Part shown: positions 11,842-23,140 of the stretch, piece after piece
How positions within the stretch are numbered: the first letter of the stretch is position 1
How the letters are laid out: every line of letters begins with the position of its first letter
Assembly (NCBI GenBank): GCA_013433145.1
Contig: CM024174.1
Location: 9,022,336 to 9,086,335 of the forward strand
From: Ascaris suum
Taxonomy: Eukaryota > Nematoda > Chromadorea > Rhabditida > Ascarididae
Direction of reading: 5' to 3'
Length of the DNA stretch: 64,000 bases
The notes under the pieces: model-generated
Databases searched by the model: none
Told to the model about the DNA's origin: nothing
Seen by the model: only the letters and a program-made list of their open reading frames with translations
Made by a program: the position numbers and the translations under genes

Positions 11842-13423
11842 TCACGAGAGAGTTGCGTCCTTCGATACACCGTCATGTTTAGGCGCTGGTTTTGTCGCAC
11901 ATGATAGTGCTTCGGTATATGAAGGCAACGGTGGCACTTCGTCGTCGTTGAGTGGGCTTGCATAGCAAGAGCCTCGTGAATCACATTTTAACATGTAAGG
12001 TTTACTATAATCAATGGGTGCTGGCACATTTGTCGGATTAACGCCTGCAAAAGTACATTGCGATTCATCACTAATTCTGGTCCCAAACATTGGCGATTAA
12101 GCTTATGCAAATTGCAGTTAAACACGAGCTATGATAAAAGTTTTGGGGACCATGAGGAAAACTTCCGCTGAAATTATTACTCAAATCACGACATTTGTTT
12201 AACCGGCCACAACAATATTTCATCAATTTTAACGACTTCTAAGAAAATACCATAAAATTTGATATTTTTTGAAGGAAATTCAATACAAATAAATAAGTTT
12301 AAAACGTTTGGCACCGAGAGGATAAAAGATTTAATATAAAAGCAAATGAGGAGCGACCACCAAGAAATACAGGTCACAGCGGCGGTTATCGTGCCCTAAT
12401 GAAAACGGATATTTGATCTTCCTTCACTTTGTATCATATCAGTTTGGACAATTGCTCAGCAACATCTTTAGACTGATTTTTTGCCGCATATTAGATTTGC
12501 GCTCATCGAATGAAAACGACAGTTTTATGCCCCAAATATATAGCATCGAAGAGAATGTTCCACTCACTTAAGAATTAAAATCGTCCGTGGCAAAATGAAT
12601 CACAAAAAAATTGAAATTCGATAGGAAGGATTTTACGGGTCCGCCAAATCTGAAAAGCTCTATCGAATTTCGAAACAAAAATTTCGCTAACTAGTGAGCT
12701 ATAAACTGTTAAGAACTGTTTAGTAAGGTGCCCATAATATGCACTTTGCCGATTCGTTTGATGATTGTGAGCGTTCAGAGTACAAAAATTTGTGATGATA
12801 TTTTTCTCGAAAGAAATGATATCTAAAGAAGTCGGCAGCAGTGAATTTTGATCCTCAACACTGAAGCGAAAACAACGCAAATTTTATCACTGTTAGTTAA
12901 GAGTTTTCATTGGCTTCTTTCAAAGACAACTGTCAACAAGGCCGCAACAATTAACAACACTACAAGCAGAAACTTTCAAGGGAACTTCACGACCAATCTT
13001 ATCAGTATAACAGAAACTGAGGGGAAATATTTTGAACTTCAACACCCCTTATACAGTTCACGCTGCTTTCGCCAAATGAGCGGAAAATAACGAAAATTTT
13101 CGCACACTGAATACTCCATAAATGACCTCTGAACATATTTTTGGCACGGAAAGCAAATGCAGAAATTAGTAGAAAACTAAACCTACCGTTCAATTCGACG
13201 TTACGGCGTCGATCACCACGCGGATGAAGGCAACATGTGCATGTTGAAATAGAACATACAACACCAAATAAAGTTCCGAAGACGAAAAACTGACAAATTA
13301 GTTGAGAACTGAGCGTTCCCGCTGAAAGCAAAAATAACTGACCTTGAAATTTTTCAATACATGCCAAAATTGAGACATTAAATTCAGCTAGGACGGAATG
13401 CAACAGCTTGCGTTGTGTTAGCG
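11842..13423 (-). CDS. Single-pass membrane protein with a proline-rich tail (exons 13187-13423, 11842-12044)
   Basis: Exon 13187-13423 (acceptor TTTTTCAG, donor GTAGGT, phase 1) contains a hydrophobic helix, LICQFFVFGTLFGVVC, followed by a Cys-rich stretch STCTCC and a basic stop-transfer sequence HPRGDRRRN. Exon 11842-12044 (acceptor ACTTTTGCAG, entering with 2 bases) supplies a 67-codon tail ending in TGA. The tail contains APIDYSKPY and PPLPSYTEAL; the latter has an LPxY motif of the kind bound by WW domains of Nedd4-type ligases. The G+GC junction codon is in frame. I infer a type I-like membrane protein with a cytoplasmic sorting or ubiquitination motif. No start codon is visible: the first exon needs one more upstream. 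It may be the 3' part of the gene at 13612-15944. Confidence 0.6.
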
Positions 13424-13611
13424 CTGAAAAATGTTAGGGCTCTGCAGAGTTCCCTCAGCACCAATTTAAAAAGTAGTCCTCGGAAAGGACTATGAGTTAA
13501 CTGGAATGAAGCAGATAATTGAACCGGAAATCAGAACGCCAAGGAGATGTAGTAGTCACACCAAAGTCACTAACAAAATACTGGCGAAAATTAAATGCGC
13601 AACAAGGCGAT

Positions 13612-15944
13612 TTATTCAACACGGTAAACAATTTTGCGATAATTACTAAATAAAGCAAAACGACAAAGTAACATCAACCGACCGTCAGAGGTAGTTGTGT
13701 TGTGATTTAAAGTGGTAGTACTCTTGATATGAGTCATGTTGTTTATCGCCGATTTATGCTTCGCTTCGCCGAATTGTCGCTTGAGGATCTCCTCCAGCGT
13801 GGTTCGTAACCTCTCCTCGGAGATTGTACGGATCTGCTCATGCGATAGTGCGTCGATTTGTACACTCGCTTCGTACTGCAATGCGCGGAACAGCTCATCG
13901 CGTGTTTCTTCGAGGTTTATCTCGAGAATGCCCTGCAAAACGCTGCTGCCGCCTAATTTCATTCATTTATGGATTATCCTCTTGCCGCAGGCACACCACT
14001 GAGTAAACTCGCGACGATCACAACGAACTACCGTTACCTTATTGACAATCTTACTCAAGCAGCATCCAGTTGAATGTGAGCATTATATGACTCCTCCTGC
14101 TCCAAATAGCGTTCAGAGAAGAACTGACTTCATCCGAATTTAGAAAGACCTGAGCGCGAAGAAGTGTCGACTGAGGCGGAAGGGCAGAAATCTCACTGCT
14201 GGCGAACGGTCCAGCTTCTTTCAGCTGGAACTGCTGCTCGGAAGAAAAGGTAATGAATAGACTTTTTATGGTATTTATGATAAATGTGCTGCGTAAATGA
14301 GAGACATAAAACGGATTTCGTACAAATCTATATAATCAACCACCCAAAGGAAAGTTTAAGCTCTAAATCTCAAAGCAGTAAATCACCTTGGCGTTTCCAG
14401 TATTTGAATCAGTAGGTGAAGGCATTTCTGCAGTTCCATTACCATCCCCTAAAATTAATTCAATTACATCCTTCGGGCTCCCATTAAAAACCGATAGCAC
14501 GTTCGAAGAGGCGGCTTCAGAAGAGTTGGTGCTTTCGACACTCGTTGATGAGACTGTAGAGTCTGAGGGGATTTGCGGCATAATAACATCTGCCGATGCG
14601 GATTGTTCATTTAATTCTTCGACGAATTCAGAGATCGGAGTCACTGAAGTGCTTGAGACAGGTGCACAATGAGAGATGCTGGGAAGTCGCATATATGCAA
14701 AAAATTGCAGCACGATTAGCTCTGTGCGCATTTCTGTTTCGCGTTCATCGAATTCAATTTGACTCTGAAATATCAAAAGAGGTTATTTAATATGTAAAGG
14801 AGAGTGCCGACTCCTATCGCATAGTCTTAGGAGATCGCTCGAGGTCATGATAAATCATTAATCAACGCGTAAACAACTCGCAAAAAGGCTATGGAACTGT
14901 AATGTTGAAAATCCCTACATCAACATTGGTGCTCGACGAATCGCCGTGTCAATATGTTCCACAAACGAAACCGGTCGACGATACCCATCAATTAAGTGTC
15001 GTCTTGACTGCGATCATCCAAAAATCGATCAAGCGACCAAAATTTTACGCTTTCTCACTTTTGCTCTTTTGGCCATCGAATGCCTCTAACAAAGAGTTTA
15101 TTTGCAATTTTTCTTTTTTCACAGGTTAGACAGCAGCACACAGACACAGTAAGCCAGTGGAATTAAAAAAAACACGCTCCTTGATAATTAGAAGGGTAAT
15201 GATTAGTATGCGCCGCTTAGAAACACTTCTTTTGATAAGGTACAATGTGAAAGGTTATTATGAGCGGCATCAAGCATCTACTAGTACACGTTCTAATCGC
15301 AAAAGAAGCGGAATTTTATAGTTGCGTTGGAACAAAGAGCACTGATAGAGGATGCACGAGAATCTCTCAGTCCCGCTTATTTCGGAAAAACATTAGCAAG
15401 GAGAGAAAATGGGGCGGGGAGGGAGGAGGGGGGAATCAATCGGTCTTCGGGGAATTGCGAGTGACACGCGGAAAGAGATAAGCAAATTGGGAGACGAATC
15501 TCTTAGGTCATCGTTTTTTTTTTCGGCCATCAACATAGCTACCGTAGCATATTTAGTAATCTTTAGCAATGCGTTTAGCTCAAACGGAGAGTTCTATATG
15601 ATTTATTACTGTAACAAATGGTATATGCTGTTTCCTGGGGTTCTTTACTCAAGTCACTTCGAGTATCAGCAATGCGACGGAGCAACCTGTACCTCGAGCT
15701 CACTATAGAAGTAATGGTTGTCTCCACTTTTGAAACAATGATTTGCTAGAATCATGACCGATGAAGCTAAAACGAAGGCAGCCTCGTCTGAAATCAGGAT
15801 TATGAAGGCTATAACGTCACAGTACGTTTAATTCCATCTGAAACAACTACTTCACTGTACCTCACTGTAACACTGAAAGTCACGAAGTTCAGGTTCATGA
15901 TGCAATATTATTTGATCATCTCTCAGTTTTTGCATGGATAAGAA
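13612..15944 (-). CDS. Unrecognised protein with Ser/Thr-rich exon and coiled-coil C-terminus (15861-15944, 14387-14764, 13612-13932)
   Basis: Exon 14387-14764 (126 codons, phase 0 at both ends, acceptor ATATTTCAG, donor GTGATT) starts with a charged segment EFDERETEMRTELIVLQFF. It continues as Ser/Thr-rich low complexity and ends IELILGDGNG...NAK. Exon 13612-13932 (acceptor TTTTGCAG, phase 0) starts GILEINLEETRDELF and holds a strongly charged, probably coiled-coil helix through EERLRTTLEEILKRQF, then an Asn/Thr-rich stretch with N-glycosylation-type sequons; TAA at 13612. A weaker upstream exon, 15861-15944, reads KLRDDQIILHHEPELRDF and is phase 0. An alternative donor at 13683 (ACG/GTCGGT, phase 1) would splice instead to the membrane-protein exon at 13423, making one gene. 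Family not recognised. Confidence 0.55.
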
Positions 15945-17952
15945 CTTCATAGGTTTAATAAACAATACAATAGGAACAAACTGGGAGGGAGGATGCATCA
16001 ATGTATAAGTCAAATGATGGTAAGGCATGCCTATTACGAAGCCCACATGCAGGGAATGTTGTCTTCCTGAGTTTATCATACAACCTAGCTATAAAAGTAA
16101 CAGTTCATGCTTAAACTGTCAAAATGTGGGTGTTACTTGTTCTTAACTGCGTAGAAATGGTGAAGCTAAACACACTCGGCAACGTCAACTTATTTTACAG
16201 TTTATATCACTCCCGCCGAGTGAGTGTTGCAAAGTGTTGAATGTCCCTGAACAATGAAGTAGGCCTCTGTGGAAATCAATAAGCATAAAGTTGGAGATAT
16301 AAGGATAGAGACATACTACTACAGTATGACTTTAGGGAGCACAAAACTGATGAACGTATTAAGAGAATAGCTTTGTAAGAGTCACAGTGAGATTCATCAC
16401 CTCCCTCCCCCCTTACCCCCTAAGACGCGACCTTAGTGACCTAAGCACCAAACTTATAAGTTTATATATTAACAAGCTGATAGATATTAATTCTAAAAGA
16501 CACGCTGATATGAATTTCAAATGAGTCCTTCATATCGTACAGAAATAGGTTGCACTAAGCACGTTGGAGCGTCTATTGAATTCACAACGAGTTCTTCAGT
16601 GAAAAGATGTGTATTCTGCTCCGAGCTATATACGAAGGAAAGCACTATATACAACTAAATCCTAGGCTGTTCAAGGCAAGCATCTTTGGCATTATCGCTT
16701 GCAAGCTCAGGGGAATGGAAGTGTTTTCCGCAAATCATCGGTCCTCATGCTGCCCGTTGTCTGCAGCCTAGAACTGGTCACTTCGTTTAGACATTTGCAC
16801 GTATCTGCAGCACGAGCGTTCATGGCTAGCCCGAATCTCACAGCGCTCAGGCAGCGATCCGGTTTCGTGTTCAGCATAAAAATCCGCATCTCCTTTTTAA
16901 AATCAGCGATGCCAAAACTTTTTCATCAAAGAAAAAATGGTGTATATTAGCAGAACAGAGCATTTGTTTCTCCCACGTGGAAAGTACCATGGAACTGAGA
17001 TGTGCAATATTTTCTACATGGATGTTGGGCGGATTTCATGCTAACTCCTTTGTTTTTTTTTTCCAACCGCGCCCATAAATAATTTCAGTGAAACGCTTAA
17101 ATGAGAATTTTGACGCTTACAGATTTCACCGTAAATAAATGTGTGCCTAGTAACGCTTGTTAACTTAGGACTCATCTAAGACTTTTAACGTAAAAAGTCA
17201 TATAATCGCTTAGCACTGTGAAGCAAAAGTGTGTAAATTTCTTGAAAAAAAAATGAACGCTGCAGTGAGAAGAATTCCGTGCAAATAATCTAGGCGATGT
17301 GGAAAGGAGCATCGCGCTTAGTGAATCTTCAATATTGCGCAATTGCAATGATGGAATGCTGCAGTGAAATCAACGCATCGGCAAGAATGGCGCATTTACA
17401 ATAAAGTGCGCAAAAGGGTTCATCAGCGGAAAGATAACAATGCAGGGGGTTCTAAAAAAAGATTGAAGTAACGGTGACGGCGACGTGTTGAGCACTCAAA
17501 TTATTACTTTGACTGGCACCGAAGAGATTAGAATGTTGAATAGAGGAAGGGAATGCACAACGCCATTCTCCTTAATACCTCAGTTAGCTGTATTTATCAT
17601 TAAATTATATTAATGGCGAAAAAAGTTACCTAGAGGAAGAAAGTCAGTGTTCTGGATCAATTAATGCGCAGGTTGAACTTGTTTAGTTGTCCTAAATCAA
17701 CGTTCTGCAGCAACTATTATCTTAATCATTGTTGTGCAAATCGTCGACCTGGAGATAGAATACTAAATTATCTAGCTTGAAAATGCAAGCTAAAGATTCA
17801 AAGACTCATATCCAATATCTGAAGAGTGATTTGCAAAACATAACTCGTGCTGCGGCCATTTCCAACGTAAGAGAAACTAAACAACGATCGAACAATTTCA
17901 ACATGCTTATGCAACGGAAAAAAACGGGAAGTGGATATGAAGCACTTGTACT
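15945..17952. other. Mostly non-coding; one weak exon candidate
   Basis: A G+C-richer island at about 16700-16900 is open on both strands. The minus strand reads MRIFMLNTKPDRCLSA and then meets a GTGAGA donor; the plus strand is open for 83 codons. I could not choose a strand. The rest is A+T-rich with no feature recognised. On the plus strand, an unannotated frame at 14902-15060 lies in the neighbouring intron and is likewise unsupported. Confidence 0.35.
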
Positions 17953-18210
17953 TCAGTTAAAAATTTCAAAGATTTTTCTTGTGGGGACCATAGACACTCG
18001 ATATTGTAACTGAAAAGATTTCAACGATGCAGACACTAGAATTATTCTCGAGAATCGCTTGATCTTAGATTTATCGTTTCGCATATAAAATTTATGTAGA
18101 ATGCTGAACACTTTCTGCACAAACTGTCCACATATGTCCACATAAAACTGCCGTGCAAGATATAGCGTGATTACAGCGATAGAAATGGTGGCGAGAATAT
18201 GCGCACTCAT
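17953..18210 (-). CDS. Possible membrane-anchored exon or small ORF
   Basis: An ATG-initiated minus-strand frame of 85 codons. It begins MSAHILATISIAVITLYLAR, a typical signal-anchor or signal-peptide hydrophobic segment, followed by a basic region (FYMRNDKSKIKRFSR). It lies upstream, on the same strand, of the coiled-coil gene ending at 13612 and could be its first exon; candidate phase-0 donors (GTGTCT) occur at its end. No homology is recognised, and the 5' context has in-frame stops, so the ATG is a reasonable start if it is real. Confidence 0.35.
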   Translation of the reverse strand: MSAHILATISIAVITLYLARQFYVDICGQFVQKVFSILHKFYMRNDKSKIKRFSRIILVSASLKSFQLQYRVSMVPTRKIFEIFN

Positions 18211-18678
18211 TAAACACTAATCAAGGATAATCATATGAAATACTTTTATACTGAGAAAACTGCGTTTTAAACGCGCCGAAGCTAAAGATGACGTGCAGCA
18301 AAGAATCTCTGTCTAAAAGAACCGAGTTCTTTCATGAAAGTCTGAAAATGTTCTCGATTATTCTGTGTACTCATCCTTCTCACCCTTTCCTCTCTTCCTT
18401 TTCCGTTCAGTACAAGGAACAACCGTTTTGTGGTAATAATTGCATCAGAAAATCTTCCTCATAGAACAGCGATGACATATCTCTATTCAAAACAGCGTGA
18501 AAACGGCAATCGTAATCAAAGCTCTTGCCAAAGGCAAAAACATGTCCACTGTGCTAATTAAATTGATTATTATAAACGTCAAGGCAAATAACCTTAGCGC
18601 CAACGTATCAAACAGCTGTTTCGTAGGTGCTTGAGTGATGTTGGGAAGAAGATGTCACTGGCTTTTTGAGCGCACGGT

Positions 18679-19112
18679 TTATTCACTAATGTGACCGAAA
18701 TTCTGCCACACCCTCTTATCGCATATGACATCTCCAAAAATTGAAAATGCATCGTGGACGTCAATTAGTAGGCGTGCGAGAAAGGGCGGCAGCAACGAAA
18801 ACCGTTCAACTTGAGTGTAAGTTGTCATCCAACGAGTCGAAGCGCCAAGAGATCGAGCGAAAATTCGCATCAAGCGGAAGCAATTAAACAATACCGAAAA
18901 GATAAGCGGTTCACCCTAGCAACGCCTTTTTCGAGTAAACACTTTCTCTCCATCTGGTAATATTGCTTTCGGCCAGCTGCTCTGTGCAGCAAATTGCTTC
19001 TTCGAATTTCTTCAAGGCGTTTAACTGAGTTCTTTGATAACCTTCTACGTGGAGCAAAATTAGCGCTTTGGAAAAATTCGAAAACAAAACGAGTAATGCT
19101 AAAATGCCACAA
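18679..19112 (-). CDS. Two overlapping open frames, possible exon pair
   Basis: The first minus-strand frame (19112-18870) includes a strongly basic, helical segment RRRLSKNSVKRLEEIRRSN and ends near VAR at a GTGAAC donor-like site (about 18912). The second (18891-18679), in another frame, reads GASTRWMTTYTQVERFSLL and ends in a stop at 18679. Both have a residue mix compatible with coding. They could be two exons around a very short or misplaced intron, a frameshifted gene, or chance. No family recognised. Confidence 0.25.
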
Positions 19113-22100
19113 AACTCAAGCTACGATCAATGTTCATACGAAGTTACTAAAGTGAACGGAAGCAAAAAGAACCCTTCCGAGGCGATCCATGATTCGCGCG
19201 ACAAAACTACCAATCGCAAAGGAACATAAATCTTTACACATGCGCAAGCATACATACAGCACATAATCTATGTATCTTGCATCTTCATAAACTGCTCCTC
19301 AATGAATTTATTTCAGTAGAGCAGAAAAGTGCATCAGAGAGCCGATTCAGTGTTAGGTTGCAAGCGCTGAGAGTACATGTTCTTTTAATTCTGCACATTT
19401 TGATTAATGAAGGGGCGCTTTACAATTCGGCTGCATCCAGCACCAAACGTCGAAGCTCGCGCACGCCATCACGATTTTCTTCCCATTAGACTTATCTCAA
19501 CAGGAAAGAACTGATCGGTGATAAGCCAAAATATACATCAGTTTCTTCTTCATGCGCTTTTCGGTCACATATGCATACATGCTGCAGACCCGTCCAATAA
19601 CTGGAAAAGCAACACGTTACGTTGTCGCAAATTGGCATTTACAAAGCGCATTACGGCGACGCGTGTGCATGTCTGTGCCGGTGTCTGCCTGGCAGTTTCG
19701 ACTAGAGAATCAGTGAAGTCTGAGGCTAGAAACATCTAAAGGTGACGAAGATATCTCAAAACCGAAGCTGATTGATCAAATTATAAGCGCTTCAAACAAG
19801 CAGAAAAAATTTCGACATGTTTTCGACCATTCGATTCACCAGTTTATGTCGGTCGGGTAACGTGCAGATGGGTATTTGTCCTTGATTTGAATGAATGGCT
19901 AAGTGCTTTAAAACACGGATGCATTATTGCGCTCAGTGCTTACTTTGTTGGCGACTCATGAAATTGCTTAGCTAAGAGAGTGGAATGCAAAGGCGAATTT
20001 CGTGCCAACATTTCTGACTACCGTTGCCACTTGTTCATATTAGATCCCGATTCAGGATCTACTTCTTGAAGTTTTTAAACACCTATTCAATTAATGATTA
20101 ACTTGCATTCTGGTTAAAAGCACGGGACCATCGTATGGAGTAAATTTCGTTGCTCTTGTTTGAGTCGTTTCTGGCTTGCAATCACTAGATAAATAAAAGT
20201 AGAACAGTAAAAATCCTAACGCGTTTCAGAAACGAAACTCATCAAAGGTATGTAAGGATTATTCGGATGAGACAACTCCGTCAATGTTAGGAATGCTCTA
20301 TGCATCTACTTCAGCAAGCTGAAACGACGATAACATCTATCTTTGTTGGTCTGCTCACAAGTGCCCAAAGATCATTTTCCACTCATCCACAGAATTCTGC
20401 AGAAATAAAGTTTCTTCTCTTACGAACTCGAGCTGCTGCTTCAGCATGTTCCTGATTAGAGCTTTGTAGCCCTCATGGATACGTCGAGACCCTCTTTCCA
20501 AGTACATTTTACGCCTTTATTAGTTGCGCCTCCAGTTTCTACTTTTACTTCATAGAGCAGAAAGAAGTACGAAAATAGTATATGTGGATATTGAAAGGGT
20601 AGACACTGACGAACGGAAACATTCCGATAATTGATGCTTTCAAGTATTTTTAAAGTCATGTGAAATACATCGCTCGCAGCATTGCACAATAAACAACTAA
20701 AAATTTAGTGACGTCAGTGAAAACTGCCAGGAACACTAAATTAGGTATGAACTAGCACTCGGTGTTCAGCGCCATTCTCTTCTCCTCTGCCTCCCCTACC
20801 CCCCCCCCCCCCCCCCAGCAGGGACCCCCGCATTGAAACGCTGAAAGGCAGCGTGGCGCATATGTATCATCAGAGAAACAACGGATTATCGAGATATCAA
20901 AAAGCACAACAGAAATTCCTGATGTGAAGTGAAAGGATGTCTCGTATAAAAGAAAGCACTAGTACCGTATAGATCTGCAACATATCCTTAATACAGACCT
21001 GTGTGGTGCATATGATACGCAAAAAAAAAACCCATCGTTGCTGGGGTTCCAAGTTTGCTGTCCCTCCCCTCCTCTCATGCTTGCTTTGCTTCTGGTGGCA
21101 AGAAAATCTCCACTTCCGGAGATCTGCTTTCCAATTCCGAGAATGGGTCTCTCTCCCAGACTCCTCGCCTCTGTGGGAGATTCTGGGGGCTGAGCTCCTC
21201 AAATCACACCCTTCTGTTGTGGGGTATGATTCATCATATCACATGGCAGAGGCCGCAGTTCGCTAGGGCACCTTCCAAACACTACTTTGAACAACCAGTC
21301 GTTCGTCAGTTCTTGCATTAATTCACCTCCAGTAAAAAAATCGAAGAAATGAAACTTAATTTCGTGATCGATGATGGCACCCAGCGATGCCTTCAAAGTC
21401 GGTGAGCGCAAAGCCATCGACCAAATTATTGCGAAACTAAGAAAAAAGCTCGCTAACGCCAGTTGCGCAGCTCGCCATTCAACCCGTACAATTTCCTCGC
21501 ACCAGTTCAGTCATAACCGATTTTATTATGAAGTAAGCTTATTCCGACACACTCTGTCTGTGCACTTTTTTTTGCAAACTTTTGCAAGTGGATTCAAGAT
21601 TGCATGTCTGCATATACATGTTCTTCTGCATGTATTTGTGCATGCGCAGACATATATATTTGCGTGTGCATGTTCCCGCGTGGCGGTTTGAAAGTAGAAA
21701 CAGGTGAAGACGGTGGAGGTTTAGTGAAACTGGGTTTAAACCTGGTTTAATGAAGGCTTACGAAGCTGAAATCAAATGGAGGTAACAAAATTCAGTGTAT
21801 TAAATTTGCGCCATGAAAATTTGATGGACATGATCAACAGCGCAGAATAACTCTCCCTCCCAGTTCAGTTTGCTGATTCGATTGAATGGAAGCCGTAAGA
21901 ATCACTAATCATGTGTCATTCCAACGTCATCGTTTGCATTCCAGTTTTTCTATATCTTTTGAGCGTTAAAATATACGTTTTGCACAGATCCTTTAGGCCA
22001 ATTTTTCAACATTTTTTGACTGAATATCCATTAAATCAGTTGAAGTAATGCATAAGTCATATCGGTTGCCAATTTTTTGCGTAAACTTGCCGATCACTAA

Positions 22101-22542
22101 AAGACGGCAAGGGGCAGCTTTTATATAAAAACGTAGAAATTTTTGCATTAAGCAACTCGTTAATGATTGACCTCACTGCAGTCTTTCTTAGAGGACGACT
22201 TTTGTAAAGCCGATAGTGGCACTGGAATAATTTTGCGCTTTCGGATGATTTTTCTCAGAAATCTCCGTTCTTTCGTAAAGTTTGCAATTCTTTACAGATT
22301 GTTCACGAATTGATTGCTTGCCGCGATTTCATCTCAAATTCTCTAGTTAAGCTGTTCACTTGCGAAGATGCGAGTATTATGAAAGAGGAACGGAAGAAGG
22401 AAATTTCGCATGGGTAATTCAAATAAAATTACCGAAGCAGAGAACCAGTTCCAAAAAACCAGCCTGGCACTCTTGATCCTAGCAACTCATGCTCCTCAAA
22501 GCTCACCATGGCTGTTTTTTGAACAGTTACTGCATGTGATCT
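19113..22542. other. Mostly non-coding, with an 18-base C run
   Basis: About 3.4 kb. It holds an 18-base C run at 20799-20816. A G+C-rich, Pro/Trp-coding stretch at 21040-21260 is open in several frames and is unassigned. An ATG frame at 21371 (MMAPSDAFKV) runs into GTGAGC and could be a first exon, but nothing follows it. No RNA gene or transposon domain was recognised. Confidence 0.35.
20799..20816 (+). repeat. Poly-C tract, 18 C
   Basis: Eighteen consecutive C bases preceded by a C/T-rich stretch. It is the longest of the mononucleotide C or G runs in this window. Confidence 0.95.
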
Positions 22543-22793
22543 AGATCAATGACGAATGCGCTCCATGTTACTCAACGAAGTGGAGATTGGCACTGTCGGA
22601 CATTTGCGCCGAAGGTTACTCTACTGAGGCTTCTGTAATGAGATATTGGCAGTTTAGTTTAGGCTGCGGGACAATTAGGCAGCGAGGACTCAATTCATTG
22701 TTTTTTGACGCCAAGGGGGCATGCATTCCGGGATATTTAAGTGATGAGTTTTTGCGCCTTGACAAATCAGATATAGAGGACCTTGCGACATGA
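22543..22793 (+). CDS. Possible terminal exon, function unknown
   Basis: A plus-strand frame is open for 83 codons from just after an in-frame TAG to TGA at 22793. It reads INDECAPCYSTKWRLALSDI early on and later GACIPGYLSDEFLRLDKSD. The residue mix (paired Cys, mixed charge, few homopolymers) and codon use look more coding than neighbouring frames. The acceptor would be CTAG just upstream. There is no recognised domain and no matching upstream exon, so this is a low-confidence call. Confidence 0.3.
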
Positions 22794-22915
22794 GACATTA
22801 TTGGCTAAGGCGCTTGCGCAAATCAGAATTTCACTGTAAAGCATCAGTTCACTGAAAATTCCGCTTGTGACATCTGCGCAGGGAGCCTCGTGTCCTGGAG
22901 TTTTTTTTTTTCAAA

Positions 22916-23140
22916 ATGGACACTTGCGACGCCGACACCTGCGATATGGAGGTTACGATAGGTTTTAACTTACTGCATCATCCTGCAGAAAACACGCATT
23001 GTTCCCAACTATATAGGATAGCACTTAACCTGTTTCCGCTACAAAAAGTTGAAGATGTAATAAGGCCAGTAAACAATGGAAAAAATGGCGTTGCAGTTTT
23101 GAAATTAGCGAAAGCATCACATGCAAAATTCTTCAAGTAA
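22916..23140 (+). CDS. Possible small ORF, function unknown
   Basis: A 74-codon frame starts at an ATG in a good context (CAAAATGG) immediately after a run of T. It begins MDTCDADTCDMEV and ends AKASHAKFFK before TAA. It lies 120 bp after the frame at 22543-22793 and could be a separate small gene or an exon. No signal peptide, membrane segment or known domain is apparent. Confidence 0.25.
   Translation: MDTCDADTCDMEVTIGFNLLHHPAENTHCSQLYRIALNLFPLQKVEDVIRPVNNGKNGVAVLKLAKASHAKFFK

Noticed and set aside
13332..13352. A 21-base GT...AG segment inside the membrane-protein exon that could be spliced out in frame.
   Set aside because: Twenty-one bases is below the usable intron size; the exon is simply open through it.
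20897..21321. Several overlapping open frames in a G+C-rich stretch at 21.0-21.3 kb.
   Set aside because: Frames on both strands are open with Pro/Ser/Trp-biased content typical of base composition; no splice pair or domain supports any of them.
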